Assembly: GCA_900315595.1 (NCBI GenBank) | Contig: OMZQ01000004.1 | Coordinates: 37,434 to 101,433, forward strand | Source: an uncultured Eubacteriales bacterium | Lineage (GTDB): Bacteria; Bacillota; Clostridia; Oscillospirales; Oscillospiraceae | Length of the DNA: 64,000 nt | Direction of reading: 5' to 3' | Shown: positions 32,758 to 41,623 of the stretch, in pieces | How the letters are laid out: every line of letters starts with the position of its first letter | How positions within the stretch are numbered: the first letter of the stretch is position 1 | The notes under the pieces: generated by a model | The model's database searches: none | Told to the model about the DNA's origin: nothing | What the model saw: the letters and a program-made list of their open reading frames with translations, nothing else | Position numbers and translations under genes: made by a program

Positions 32758-33300
32758 CTATCCGGTCATACGGCGCAGAATCTGCGTGCCGTGTGCCTTT
32801 AACCATGCCTCCTGCGTCCGGTAATCGGGCAGGGCCTTTTCCACCTCCGCCCAGAAGGCGGGGGAGTGATTCATATGCTTGCGGTGGCAGAGCTCGTGAA
32901 CCACGACGTATTCCGCGACCGCCTCCGGGCAGAGCATCAAAAGACAGTTGAAGTTCAGATTGCCCTGCGCCGAGCAGCTTCCCCATTTGGAGCGCTGATT
33001 GCGGATCGTGATCCGCCCGAAGCGCACGCCGAGCTTCTGCGCCCAGGCCCGCGCCAGCGGGGGCAGGACGGCCATCGCCCGATCCGCGAGGGCGTGGATC
33101 TCCGCCTCGGTCAGCCGGTCCGCCGGCTCCGGCGCGGCGGACTTCACGCTTGCCGCCGTTTTTTCGATCCAGGCCCGGTGCCGCTCCACGGCCTGCAGGA
33201 TCTCCGCCTCCGGCATCCGCAGGGGTGCGCGAACCACGACGGTTCCGTCTGCCCGGACCTGAATGCCCAGCGTTTTTCTTCCGGAACGGACGATTTCCAA
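32758..33300 (-). CDS. YgjP-like zinc metallopeptidase (DUF45)
   Basis: The 180-residue protein carries the zinc site VVVHELCHRKHMNHSPAFW (HExxH plus a distal His) preceded by RSKWGSCSAQGNLNFN, both diagnostic for the YgjP/DUF45 family. Biological substrate unknown. It starts with TTG at 33300, 7 nt after GGGAGG; no ATG is available nearby. It is the first gene of the operon leading to dus and the sigma factor. Confidence 0.88.
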   Translation of the reverse strand: MEIVRSGRKTLGIQVRADGTVVVRAPLRMPEAEILQAVERHRAWIEKTAASVKSAAPEPADRLTEAEIHALADRAMAVLPPLARAWAQKLGVRFGRITIRNQRSKWGSCSAQGNLNFNCLLMLCPEAVAEYVVVHELCHRKHMNHSPAFWAEVEKALPDYRTQEAWLKAHGTQILRRMTG

Positions 33301-33336
33301 GCCCGCACCTCCCTTGTTCTGCCGCTGCTTCCTCTC

Positions 33337-33365
33337 ATTATACCCCGCAAACCCGGTTTTGTAAA
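33337..33365 (-). promoter_or_regulatory. Promoter of the YgjP-dus-sigma operon
   Basis: On the minus strand TTTACA and TATAAT are separated by exactly 17 nt, 36 nt before the first gene. It diverges from the next promoter. Confidence 0.75.
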
Positions 33366-33385
33366 TGCGAAATTCTCAAAAAGGC

Positions 33386-33414
33386 TTGCTTTTTCCGACC
33401 GCATCCGATATAGT
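33386..33414 (+). promoter_or_regulatory. Promoter of the GlmU-like gene
   Basis: TTGCTT and TATAGT are separated by exactly 17 nt, 43 nt before the gene. Confidence 0.65.
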
Positions 33415-33457
33415 AAGGACAGAACCCCGGCACAAAGAAAGAATCAGGAGTGATACT

Positions 33458-34192
33458 ATGTCTATCAAAGCAGTCGTTCTCGCGGCGGGCAAGGGTACCC
33501 GCATGATGTCTGAGGCGAACAACCTTCCAAAGGTGCTCCGCCAGGCCTGCGGCAAGCCGCTTCTGCACTACGTTCTCCGCGCGCTCGACTTCATTCCCGT
33601 TCAGAATACCGTCCTGGTCGCGGGCTATATGCGCGAAAAGGTCTTTGAAGCATTCCCCGACTATCCCCGCGCCGTCCAGGATCCCCAGCTCGGCACCGGC
33701 CACGCGGTCATGTGCGCCCGCGAGCACCTGGAGGGCTTTGAAGGCACCGTCCTGGTCTGCTACGGCGATATGCCCCTGCTCCGGAAGGAGGTCTATCAGG
33801 GTCTGCTCGACTTCCATGCCAGGTCCGGCGCGGCCTGCACCATGCTCTCCGGCACCTGCGACGAGTATCTGCCCTATGGCCGCGTCCTGCGCGACGAGAA
33901 CGGCGACTTCCTCCGCATCGTCGAGGACCGCGACTGCACCCCGGAGCAGAAGGCCATCCGCGAGCTCAACGTGGGCATCTACGCTTTCGACTGCAAGGCC
34001 CTGCTGACCAGTCTGGACGAGATCCGGAACAACAACGCTCAGAACGAATACTATCTGACCGACGTGCCCGCCATCCTGCGCGGCAAGGGTCAGCGCGTTG
34101 CGGTCTACACCGCCGAGCTCAACGAACAGATCCTCGGCGTCAACACCCCCGAGCAGCTCGCCCTGACCGAGAAGTATCTGACCCGCGGCTGA
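33458..34192 (+). CDS. Stand-alone GlmU-type uridylyltransferase domain
   Basis: The 244-residue protein equals the N-terminal pyrophosphorylase half of GlmU: AVVLAAGKGTRMMS, LPKVLRQACGKPLL, QLGTGHAVMCA, CYGDMPLL, YGRVLRDENG, NVGIYAFDC and ILGVNTPEQLALTE. The left-handed beta-helix acetyltransferase half is absent and a stop precedes the terminator, so it is complete in itself. It could make UDP-GlcNAc or another NDP-sugar. ATG 33458 lies 7 nt after CAGGAG. Confidence 0.87.
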   Translation: MSIKAVVLAAGKGTRMMSEANNLPKVLRQACGKPLLHYVLRALDFIPVQNTVLVAGYMREKVFEAFPDYPRAVQDPQLGTGHAVMCAREHLEGFEGTVLVCYGDMPLLRKEVYQGLLDFHARSGAACTMLSGTCDEYLPYGRVLRDENGDFLRIVEDRDCTPEQKAIRELNVGIYAFDCKALLTSLDEIRNNNAQNEYYLTDVPAILRGKGQRVAVYTAELNEQILGVNTPEQLALTEKYLTRG

Positions 34193-34217
34193 GCGGCAAG
34201 CGCTTCCGGGCTCCCTG

Positions 34218-34254
34218 CCCCCCGACCCGTCCGGTCCCCGGACAGGTCGGGGGG
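34218..34254 (+). terminator. Hairpin after the GlmU-like gene
   Basis: A long GC stem (CCCCCCGACC paired with GGTCGGGGGG, plus an inner GTCCGG/CCGGAC stem) starts 25 nt after the stop codon. There is no U-tract, so efficiency is uncertain. Confidence 0.65.
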
Positions 34255-34292
34255 TCGATCCGTTATTCGGACGACTTTTTCCCCACTTTTGC

Positions 34293-34321
34293 TTGACGGA
34301 GCCGGGCAAATGTCGTATAAT
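34293..34321 (+). promoter_or_regulatory. Promoter of maf-mreC-mreD-pbp2
   Basis: TTGACG and a perfect TATAAT are separated by exactly 17 nt, 49 nt before maf. Confidence 0.8.
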
Positions 34322-34370
34322 AAAACTCTATGGGAATCGCGGTTCCCAATCTATGAGCAAGGAGCCTGTT

Positions 34371-34958
34371 ATGCAGCTTGTATTGGGTTCCCAGTCGCCC
34401 CGGCGGCGGGAACTGTTGCGGCAGCTCGGACTGGATTTCACGGTCCGCGCCGCCGATCTGGACGAATCGAAATATGAGACCGACGATCCCGAGCAGACCG
34501 TTCGCGCGACCTGCGCGGCCAAGGCCCGGGCAGTCGCCGCCGTGTCAGAGCCGGGCGAGCTGATCCTGACCTCCGATACCATCGTGGTGCTGGACGGGCG
34601 GATCATGGGCAAGCCCCACAGCCCTGCCGAGGCCGAGGCGATGCTGACGGCCCTCTCCGGGCGGACTCACCGGGTCTACACGGCCTTCACCCTCCTGCCC
34701 GTGGGCGGGGAGGCGCAGACGGAATGCGCTCACACCGAGGTCCGCTTTCGATCCCTGAGCCCGGCGGAGATCCGAGCCTACGTCGCCTCCGGCGAGCCGA
34801 TGGACAAGGCCGGAGCCTACGGCATTCAGGGCCTTGGCGCGGTTCTGGTCGAAGGGATCACGGGCGACTACTTCACGGTCATGGGCCTGCCGCTTTGCCA
34901 CGTGGCGCTGCGCCTGCGGGACTATGGCGTCGAGGTCCTGAGGGAGGACGGAAGATGA
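34371..34958 (+). CDS. maf: Maf nucleotide pyrophosphatase
   Basis: Maf hydrolyses non-canonical or dTTP/UTP nucleotides and is tied to septum formation. The 195-residue protein has LVLGSQSPRRRELLRQLG at the N-terminus, LTSDTIVVLDGRIMGKP, ALSGRTHRVYTAF, and DKAGAYGIQGLGA with the C-terminal GDYFTVMGLPL. ATG 34371 lies 6 nt after AAGGAG; an upstream ATG overlaps that site. Its stop overlaps mreC as ATGA. Maf next to mreC/mreD is a common arrangement. Confidence 0.94.
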   Translation: MQLVLGSQSPRRRELLRQLGLDFTVRAADLDESKYETDDPEQTVRATCAAKARAVAAVSEPGELILTSDTIVVLDGRIMGKPHSPAEAEAMLTALSGRTHRVYTAFTLLPVGGEAQTECAHTEVRFRSLSPAEIRAYVASGEPMDKAGAYGIQGLGAVLVEGITGDYFTVMGLPLCHVALRLRDYGVEVLREDGR

Positions 34959-35785
34959 AAAAGCATTTCTCCGCGCGTGCCAAGTGGCTGATCGCAATTG
35001 CGGTCCTGCTTGCCATGGGCATCACGGTCTTCCACGCGGTCAGCAGCCGCCGTCCTGGGCAGACCGTGGTTCAGACCATCCTGGCGCCGTTCCGCTCGGC
35101 GGGCAGCACCCTGGTCCGCCAGGTCGAGCGCTACTACGACTACGTGTTCCAATATGAAAGCCTCCAGGCCGAGAACAAGGCCCTGCGCGAGCAGATCATG
35201 GCGATGGAGGAGGACGTCCGCAGCGCCGACTCCCTCCAGCGCGAGAACGAGCGCCTGCACCAGCTCCTGGGACTGGTCGAGGAGCACAGGGACTATCACC
35301 CCACGTCCGCCTACATCATCTCCTGGAACGGAAGCAACTGGAAAAGCGCCTTCACCATCGACAAGGGGACCAGCTCTGGCATCGAGGAGGGCATGGTCGC
35401 CATCACCGAATACAGCCAGGTCGTCGGCCTCGTCACCGAGGCCGGGCCGAACTGGGCCACTGTGACCACGGTCCTGGACTCCGTCCTGGGCATTTCCGCC
35501 AGCGTCGCCTCCTCCGGCTACACCGGCAAGGTCGAGGGTGCTCTGGCCACCGGCTCCGAGGGTCTGCTCCGCATGAACTATCTGCCCACGGATTCCGTCC
35601 TGCGGAACAACGACCAGGTCCTGACCACCGGCTCCACGGTCTACCCCCGCGGCCTCATCATCGGCTATATCACGGACGCCGGCTTTGACGAGACCGGCGT
35701 AGCCAAATACGCCCTGCTCCGTCCCGCTGCGGATCTGGACAATCTGGAGCAGGTCTTTATCATCACCCATTACGAAAACAACTGA
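34955..35785 (+). CDS. mreC: Rod-shape protein MreC
   Basis: MreC links cytoskeleton and wall synthases in the elongasome. The 276-residue protein has an N-terminal membrane helix (about residues 10-27), a coiled coil (about 65-105, QAENKALREQIMAMEEDV), and the beta-rich periplasmic-type domain with DKGTSSGIEEGMVAI and TTGSTVYPRGLIIGYI. It overlaps maf and precedes mreD by 42 nt. Confidence 0.94.
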   Translation: MKKHFSARAKWLIAIAVLLAMGITVFHAVSSRRPGQTVVQTILAPFRSAGSTLVRQVERYYDYVFQYESLQAENKALREQIMAMEEDVRSADSLQRENERLHQLLGLVEEHRDYHPTSAYIISWNGSNWKSAFTIDKGTSSGIEEGMVAITEYSQVVGLVTEAGPNWATVTTVLDSVLGISASVASSGYTGKVEGALATGSEGLLRMNYLPTDSVLRNNDQVLTTGSTVYPRGLIIGYITDAGFDETGVAKYALLRPAADLDNLEQVFIITHYENN

Positions 35786-35827
35786 CGGTTTCGCCTGCGG
35801 CAGAACCGGAAGAAAGGAGGATCGCAC

Positions 35828-36361
35828 GTGCTCAGCCATCTGCATATCACGGCCCGGCAGTGGAAAACCGGGCTCAAGTGGACGCTCTATGCGGCGCTTT
35901 TTCTGCTGACGATGGTGTTTCAGACCGTGATCCTCGCCAAGCATCCGATCCTCGGCCTCAAGCTCAACCCCGTGCCGCTTCTGATCGTCTGCGTCTGCGT
36001 CCGGGAGGGTCCGGAGGGCGGCGGCCTGTTCGCCCTGCTGGCGTCCCTGTTCTGGTGTCTGTCCGGAGCGGACTACGGCAATCTCTCCGTGGCGATCCTC
36101 CCCGCCGGGGCCATTCTCTCGGCGGTGCTATGCCGCGCGGTGCTGACCATGCGCTTTTTCCCGACCTTTCTCTGCTGCCTGGCCGTCAGCCTGCTCCACG
36201 ATTCCGTGATCTATGCGCTCAAGCTCCTGCTGGCCGCCGGCAGACCCTCCTACTATACCGAGACGATCCTGCCCAGCGTTCTGCTGTCCATGATCCTGAT
36301 GCCGCCGGTCTATCTGCTGGTCAAGGCGGTTCATAAGACGGGAGGCAGCTATGACCTATAA
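35828..36361 (+). CDS. mreD: Rod-shape protein MreD
   Basis: The 177-residue integral membrane protein has five to six helices and the MreD-like order of mreC-mreD-pbp2. Motifs include LLIVCVCVREGPEGGGLFALLASLFW and SLLHDSVIYALKLLL. It starts with GTG at 35828, 7 nt after AAGGAGG, and overlaps pbp2 by 11 nt. Confidence 0.9.
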   Translation: MLSHLHITARQWKTGLKWTLYAALFLLTMVFQTVILAKHPILGLKLNPVPLLIVCVCVREGPEGGGLFALLASLFWCLSGADYGNLSVAILPAGAILSAVLCRAVLTMRFFPTFLCCLAVSLLHDSVIYALKLLLAAGRPSYYTETILPSVLLSMILMPPVYLLVKAVHKTGGSYDL

Positions 36362-38423
36362 TCTCAGACTTCGCATCGGCCTGTTTCTGACGGTCTTCGG
36401 CCTTTTGATCGGCCTGTATACCTACCGGCTGATCCGGCTTCAGGTCGTGGATGCGCCGAAGAACGCGGGCCAGACCGTCGGCACCTTCACCTACGATACC
36501 CGCGTCACCGCTGCCCGCGGCGAGATCCTGGACCGCAACGGCAACGTGCTGATCTCAAACCGGGCCAGCTACAACCTGATCCTGATCAACTACGCGCTGT
36601 TCAACTCCCCGAACCCCAACGAATCCCTGCGCCGCCTGGTGAACCTGTGCCGGGAGCTGGACGTCGATTATACCGACCACCTGCCGATCACAGACTCCAA
36701 GCCCTTTGAGTATACCACCGACGCCGCCGGGGACACCTGGAACGGCTATTTCCGCCGCTTCCTCAAGGAAAACAACTGGGATTCCGACGTCTCCGCGGCC
36801 CAGCTCATCAAGCTCATGCGCAGCCGCTTCCGCATCCCCAACGACTGGAGCGACGAGGACGTGCGCGGCGTTCTGGGCCTGCGCTACGAGCTGGATTTGC
36901 GCAACTATACCGCCCTGTCCACCTACACCCTGCTCTCCGACATCGAGGATACCAGCCAGATCACCGAGCTGACCGAGCTGAACATCCCCGGTATGCAGGT
37001 CCAGGCAAGCACCGTCCGCGAGTACAACACCACCTATGCCGCCCATATTCTGGGGCGGACCGGCGCGATCTTCGCCGAGGAATGGGACGACTACAAGGAC
37101 AAGGGCTACTCCATGGACGCCTACGTGGGCAAGCAGGGCATGGAGCTGGCCTTTGAGGAGGAGCTGCACGGGACCGACGGCATCCTCCGCACCACCGTGG
37201 ACCGCGAGGGCAATATCATCTCTCAGCGGTACGTGGTCGAGCCGAAGGCCGGGTCCAACGTGGAGACCACCATCGACATCAACCTGCAAATGACCGCCGA
37301 GGAGGTTTTGAAGGACTATATCCTGAACCTCCGCGCCAACGGCGTGAACGAGGCCGGAGACGGCAAGGACGCGGAGGGCGGAGCGGTGGTCGTGCTGGAT
37401 ATCAAGACCGGCGCCGTCCTGGCCTGCGCCTCCTATCCGACCTACGACCTGGCCAACTTCTCCCGCGATTTCAAGGAGCTCTCGGAGGCGGAAAACGCCC
37501 CCCTGCTCAACCGGGCGCTGAATCAGATCTATCCCCCCGGCTCCACCTATAAGATGTGTACCTCCATCGCCGCCATCAACAACGGCATTATCTCGCCCCT
37601 GACCACCATCGAGGACAAGGGCATCTACGACTACTACGAGGGCTACCAGCCTGCCTGCTCGCTCTGGACCTCCAGCAAGCTGACCCACGGGGTCATCAAC
37701 TGCGCCCAGGCGCTCAAGGTATCCTGCAACTATTTCTTCTATGAGGTCGGCAGACTGACCGGCTGGCGGCTCATGGACGAGACGGCCAAGACCCTCGGTC
37801 TGGGCGAGCCGACCGGCGTGGAGCTGGATGAGGTCACGGGCTACCGGGCCAACCCCGAAACCAAAAAGAAGGTCTACCTGGACCCCAGCCTCCAGGTCTT
37901 CACGGACGGCGATACGATCTCCATGGCGATCGGCCAGAGTGAAAACCGCTTTACTCCGATGCAGATGGCGGTCTATACCGCCGCGCTGGCAAACCACGGC
38001 GTCCGCTACAAGGCGACCTTCCTCAACCGCATCATCTCCCCGGACTATCAGGATCTGGTGTATGAATTGAAGCCCACCGTAGCTGCGCGCCTGGAGATCA
38101 GCGAGGACGCCTATGAGACCTACACCCTGGGTATGCACATGGTGACCTCCGAGCCCGGCGGCTCCGGCTACAAGGTCTTCGGAGACTATGAGATCCCCGT
38201 CGCCGCCAAGACCGGCACCGCCCAGCACGGAGGCGAGGGCTCCGACCATGCGGCCTACGTCTGCTACGCCCCCTTTGACGACCCGCAGATCGCCGTTGCG
38301 ATCTACGTGGAGAAGGGAGCCCAGGGCGGCGCGCTCGGCAATATTGCCCGCGCCATCTTTGACGTATATTTTGCGACGGAATATGAAAACGACACCGTAA
38401 AGGCGGAAAACAGTCTGAATTGA
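36351..38423 (+). CDS. mrdA: Penicillin-binding protein 2 (class B transpeptidase, elongation)
   Basis: PBP2 cross-links peptidoglycan during rod elongation. The 690-residue protein has an N-terminal membrane helix, dimerisation domain (ARGEILDRNGNVLISNR), and the penicillin-binding motifs STYK (Ser398), SCN (458-460) and KTGTA (Lys620). Its MreC/MreD neighbours support an elongasome role; no rodA follows. It overlaps mreD and ends at a strong terminator. Confidence 0.94.
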   Translation: MTYNLRLRIGLFLTVFGLLIGLYTYRLIRLQVVDAPKNAGQTVGTFTYDTRVTAARGEILDRNGNVLISNRASYNLILINYALFNSPNPNESLRRLVNLCRELDVDYTDHLPITDSKPFEYTTDAAGDTWNGYFRRFLKENNWDSDVSAAQLIKLMRSRFRIPNDWSDEDVRGVLGLRYELDLRNYTALSTYTLLSDIEDTSQITELTELNIPGMQVQASTVREYNTTYAAHILGRTGAIFAEEWDDYKDKGYSMDAYVGKQGMELAFEEELHGTDGILRTTVDREGNIISQRYVVEPKAGSNVETTIDINLQMTAEEVLKDYILNLRANGVNEAGDGKDAEGGAVVVLDIKTGAVLACASYPTYDLANFSRDFKELSEAENAPLLNRALNQIYPPGSTYKMCTSIAAINNGIISPLTTIEDKGIYDYYEGYQPACSLWTSSKLTHGVINCAQALKVSCNYFFYEVGRLTGWRLMDETAKTLGLGEPTGVELDEVTGYRANPETKKKVYLDPSLQVFTDGDTISMAIGQSENRFTPMQMAVYTAALANHGVRYKATFLNRIISPDYQDLVYELKPTVAARLEISEDAYETYTLGMHMVTSEPGGSGYKVFGDYEIPVAAKTGTAQHGGEGSDHAAYVCYAPFDDPQIAVAIYVEKGAQGGALGNIARAIFDVYFATEYENDTVKAENSLN

Positions 38424-38435
38424 ATCATGGAGAAT

Positions 38436-38480
38436 CGCACCGAAGGGGCTGTATCTCTGCGATACAGCCCCTTCGGTGCG
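38436..38480. terminator. Bidirectional terminator after pbp2
   Basis: A perfect 20-bp stem (38436-38455 with 38461-38480) lies between the convergent pbp2 and DUF1846 genes. T-runs on both sides are weak, but the stem is exceptionally long. Confidence 0.8.
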
Positions 38481-38487
38481 GTTTGCG

Positions 38488-39972
38488 TTATTTATGGTAC
38501 AGCGCCTTGGTCTGGTACTTCGGCGTGCAGGTGACGCGCAGGCCAAGACGGTTGTAGACGTCTGCGTCCGGGCCGGAGAGGATGACCGTCGAGTGTGCTT
38601 CGCAGCCCTTGAGGGTCCCAAGCTGCTCGATGGCCGGGATCGCCATGTCGTTAAACGAGGCGGAGATTGCCAGAGCGATCAGAATCTCGTCGCTGTGCAG
38701 GCGCGGGTTGCGGCTGCCCAGGCGCTGGATCTTGAGCTTCTGGATCGGCTCCAGGGCGCTGCGGGAGATCACGTGGTAGTGGCGCGGAATCCCGCTCAGG
38801 GCCTTCAGGGCGTTCAGCAGACCGGCTGCGGACGGACCCATCAGCTCGGAGGTCCCGCCGATCACGATCTGCCCGTTGGGCAGCTCGATGGCGACGGCCG
38901 GCAGGCCGGTTTCCTCCTCGGCGGCCTCCGCCGCCGCGATCACGGGCCGGATCTCGGCGGTGATGCCGGCCTGCTTCATCAGCAGCTCCAGCTTGAAGAC
39001 GGTTTCGTCGGTTCCCATGCCCTTGCGCCGGTCGCAGAGGGCCTTATAATACCGCCTGACGATCTCCTGCAGGGAGGCGCTGCAGCACGCGTCCTCGTCC
39101 ATGATGCAGCTTCCGATCATGTTCACGCCCATGTCGGTGGGGGATTGGTAGGGGCTCTTGCCCATGATCTGCTCGAAAATCGCCTGCAGGACCGGGAAGA
39201 CCTCAACGTCGCGGTTGTAGTTGACCGTGGTCACGCCGTAGGCGGCCAGGTGGAAGGGGTCGATCATGTTGACGTCGTTGAGATCGGCGGTGGCGGCCTC
39301 GTAGGCCAGGTTAATCGGGTGCTTGAGGGGGAGATTCCAGACCGGGAAGGTCTCAAACTTCGCGTAGCCTGCCACGACGCCGCGGCGGTAGTCGTGGTAG
39401 AGCTGGCTCAGACAGGTCGCCATTTTGCCCGAGCCGGGGCCGGGCGCGGTCACGACGACCAGGGGCTTGGAGGTCTCGATGTAGTCGTTTTTCCCAAAGC
39501 CTTCTTCGGATACGATGTGCGAGACGTTGTGCGGATAACCCTCGATGGGGTAGTGCAGGTAGACCCGGATGCCCAGATCGTCCAGATGGCGGCGGAAGGC
39601 GTCTGCGCCGCGCTGACCGGCGTATTGGGTAATGACCACGCCGCTGACCGCCAGACCCTCGCTGCGGAAGGCGTCGATCAGCCGGAGCACGTCCTCCTGA
39701 TAGGTGATGCCCAGATCGCCGCGTACCTTGTTCTGCTCGATGGCGGAGGCGTTGATCGGAATCACGATCTCCGCGCTGTCCTTCAGCTCCAGGAGCATGC
39801 GGATCTTGCTGTCCGGCGCAAAGCCGGGCAGGACCCGGGAGGCGTGATAGTCGTCAAAGAGCTTGCCGCCGAATTCCAGATAGAGCTTGCCGCCGAATTG
39901 ATCGATGCGCTCCCGGATTCGGGCGGACTGGGTTTGCAGGTATTTCTGATTGTCAAAGCCGACGGAATTCAT
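38488..39972 (-). CDS. DUF1846 family protein with P-loop
   Basis: The 494-residue cytoplasmic protein matches the DUF1846 family (usual length about 495-500): [19 protein letters not shown] at the N-terminus, [20 protein letters not shown], a P-loop-like [38 protein letters not shown] and a C-terminal [18 protein letters not shown]. Members have known structures but no agreed function. ATG 39972 follows GAGGGGG. It is a single-gene unit with its own palindrome-bearing promoter. Confidence 0.9.
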   Translation of the reverse strand: MNSVGFDNQKYLQTQSARIRERIDQFGGKLYLEFGGKLFDDYHASRVLPGFAPDSKIRMLLELKDSAEIVIPINASAIEQNKVRGDLGITYQEDVLRLIDAFRSEGLAVSGVVITQYAGQRGADAFRRHLDDLGIRVYLHYPIEGYPHNVSHIVSEEGFGKNDYIETSKPLVVVTAPGPGSGKMATCLSQLYHDYRRGVVAGYAKFETFPVWNLPLKHPINLAYEAATADLNDVNMIDPFHLAAYGVTTVNYNRDVEVFPVLQAIFEQIMGKSPYQSPTDMGVNMIGSCIMDEDACCSASLQEIVRRYYKALCDRRKGMGTDETVFKLELLMKQAGITAEIRPVIAAAEAAEEETGLPAVAIELPNGQIVIGGTSELMGPSAAGLLNALKALSGIPRHYHVISRSALEPIQKLKIQRLGSRNPRLHSDEILIALAISASFNDMAIPAIEQLGTLKGCEAHSTVILSGPDADVYNRLGLRVTCTPKYQTKALYHK

Positions 39973-40004
39973 CCCAGGACCCCCTCACAAAAAAATACGC
40001 AGTT

Positions 40005-40033
40005 ATTGTAGCACAATTCCATTGTGCTGGCAA
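40005..40033 (-). promoter_or_regulatory. Promoter of the DUF1846 gene with operator-like palindrome in the spacer
   Basis: On the minus strand TTGCCA and TACAAT are separated by 17 nt, and those 17 nt are themselves a perfect inverted repeat (GCACAAT-GGA-ATTGTGC). A regulator bound there would cover the spacer between -35 and -10. Confidence 0.7.
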
Positions 40034-40089
40034 GGCAAAAAATCGTGAAATTTTGACCGCGGAAAATGGGGAAAATGTGCGGATATCTC

Positions 40090-40118
40090 TTTACAAATGG
40101 AAGATTAAAAGGTATAAT
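40090..40118 (+). promoter_or_regulatory. Promoter of the MATE-trkA-trkH region
   Basis: TTTACA and a perfect TATAAT are separated by exactly 17 nt, 53 nt before the MATE gene. Confidence 0.8.
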
Positions 40119-40171
40119 AATCTGAATCATACAGTCTGAAGGTTTTGGATAGAAAGAACGAGGGACTTTTC

Positions 40172-41593
40172 ATGCCCATCCCATTGCATCTCCATCACAG
40201 CTCGCACCATCACGGCTCGGAAGCTACGCTCATGACGAAGGGCGACCCCAAAAAGGTCATCCTGACCTTTGCCGTGCCGATTTTCCTGAGCCAGCTCTTT
40301 CAGCAGCTCTATAACACCGCCGACGCCTGGATCGTCGGCCACTACCTGGGCGACCAGAATTTTGCCGCCGTCACCTCCTCGGCCAGCCTGATCCATCTGA
40401 TGATCAGCTTCTTCGTCGGGGCCTCCATGGGCGCCGGCGTCGTCATCAGCCGCTACTTCGGCGCCGAGGACCCGGACCGGGTCTCCCGGGCCGTCCACAC
40501 CAGCATCGTGGTCTCTCTGCTCAGCGGCCTGCTGCTCACGGTGGCGGGCGTGATCCTCACGCCCCAGATCCTGCGCTGGATGCACACGGACCCGAAGATC
40601 CTGCCGCACTCCATCGACTATCTGCGCTACTACTTTCTCGGCTCCCTGGCCCTGGTCATGTACAACATGCTCAAGGGCGTCATGAACGCGGTGGGCGACA
40701 GCCGAAGGCCACTGTATTATCTGATCTTCTCCTCGGTCCTGAACATTCTGCTCGACTGGCTGTTTGTCGGCCCGCTGGGCAAGGACATTCGCTGGGCGGC
40801 CATCGCCACCATGATCTCCCAGTTTGCCTCCGCGATGCTCTGTCTGCTGCAGCTGTCCAAGAAGGGCACGGTCTATGCCCTGTCCTGGCGGAAACTGCGC
40901 ATCGACGGGAAACTGCTCAAGGAGATCCTCCGTTTTGGCATCCCCACCGGCATCCAGAACAGCGTGATCGGTCTGGCCAACGTCATGGTCCAGTCGAACA
41001 TCAATACCTTCGGCGACGTCGCCACGGCGGCCTGCGGGGCCTACTCGCGCATCGAGGGCTTCGCCTTCCTGCCCATCACCTCCTTCTCGATGGCTTTGAC
41101 CACCTACATCGGCCAGAACCTCGGCGCGCGGGAATACGACCGCGCCCGGAAGGGGGCCCGGTTCGGCATCCTGACGGCGGTTGCGATGGCCGAGCTCATC
41201 GGCGTGATCGTGATGATCTTCGCCCGACCCTTCATTTCCGCCTTCGTGGAGAACCCGGCCTCGATTGAGATCGGCGTCACCCAGGCGCGAACGGAGTCTC
41301 TGTTCTTCTGCCTGCTCTCCTTCTCCCACTGCATTGCGGGCATCTGCCGGGGCGCGGGCAAGGCCTTCGTGCCGATGGCGATCATGCTGGCCGTCTGGTG
41401 CGTCCTGCGTATCGCCTATATCACGGTCGCCATGAAGATCTCGCACAACATCGTTCTCCTGTTCTGGGCTTATCCGATCACCTGGTCGATCAGCTCACTG
41501 ATCTATCTGATCTACTACCTGAAATCCGACTGGATCCACGGCTTTGAAACCCGCGAGGAGCGGGCCGCGAGACTGGCCCGGTCGGAGACCTGA
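40172..41593 (+). CDS. MATE-family efflux transporter
   Basis: The 473-residue protein has about twelve helices in two repeated halves: VPIFLSQLFQQLYNTADAWIVG in the first and FGIPTGIQNSVIGLANVMVQ in the second, as in Na+- or H+-coupled multidrug exporters. A short N-terminal extension is histidine-rich (HLHHSSHHHG). ATG 40172 lies 7 nt after GAGGG; the frame extends upstream only to a TTG. trkA follows after 30 nt, so the genes may be co-transcribed. Confidence 0.92.
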   Translation: MPIPLHLHHSSHHHGSEATLMTKGDPKKVILTFAVPIFLSQLFQQLYNTADAWIVGHYLGDQNFAAVTSSASLIHLMISFFVGASMGAGVVISRYFGAEDPDRVSRAVHTSIVVSLLSGLLLTVAGVILTPQILRWMHTDPKILPHSIDYLRYYFLGSLALVMYNMLKGVMNAVGDSRRPLYYLIFSSVLNILLDWLFVGPLGKDIRWAAIATMISQFASAMLCLLQLSKKGTVYALSWRKLRIDGKLLKEILRFGIPTGIQNSVIGLANVMVQSNINTFGDVATAACGAYSRIEGFAFLPITSFSMALTTYIGQNLGAREYDRARKGARFGILTAVAMAELIGVIVMIFARPFISAFVENPASIEIGVTQARTESLFFCLLSFSHCIAGICRGAGKAFVPMAIMLAVWCVLRIAYITVAMKISHNIVLLFWAYPITWSISSLIYLIYYLKSDWIHGFETREERAARLARSET

Positions 41594-41623
41594 AGAATTA
41601 TCAATCATCGAGGTATTTGTTCT

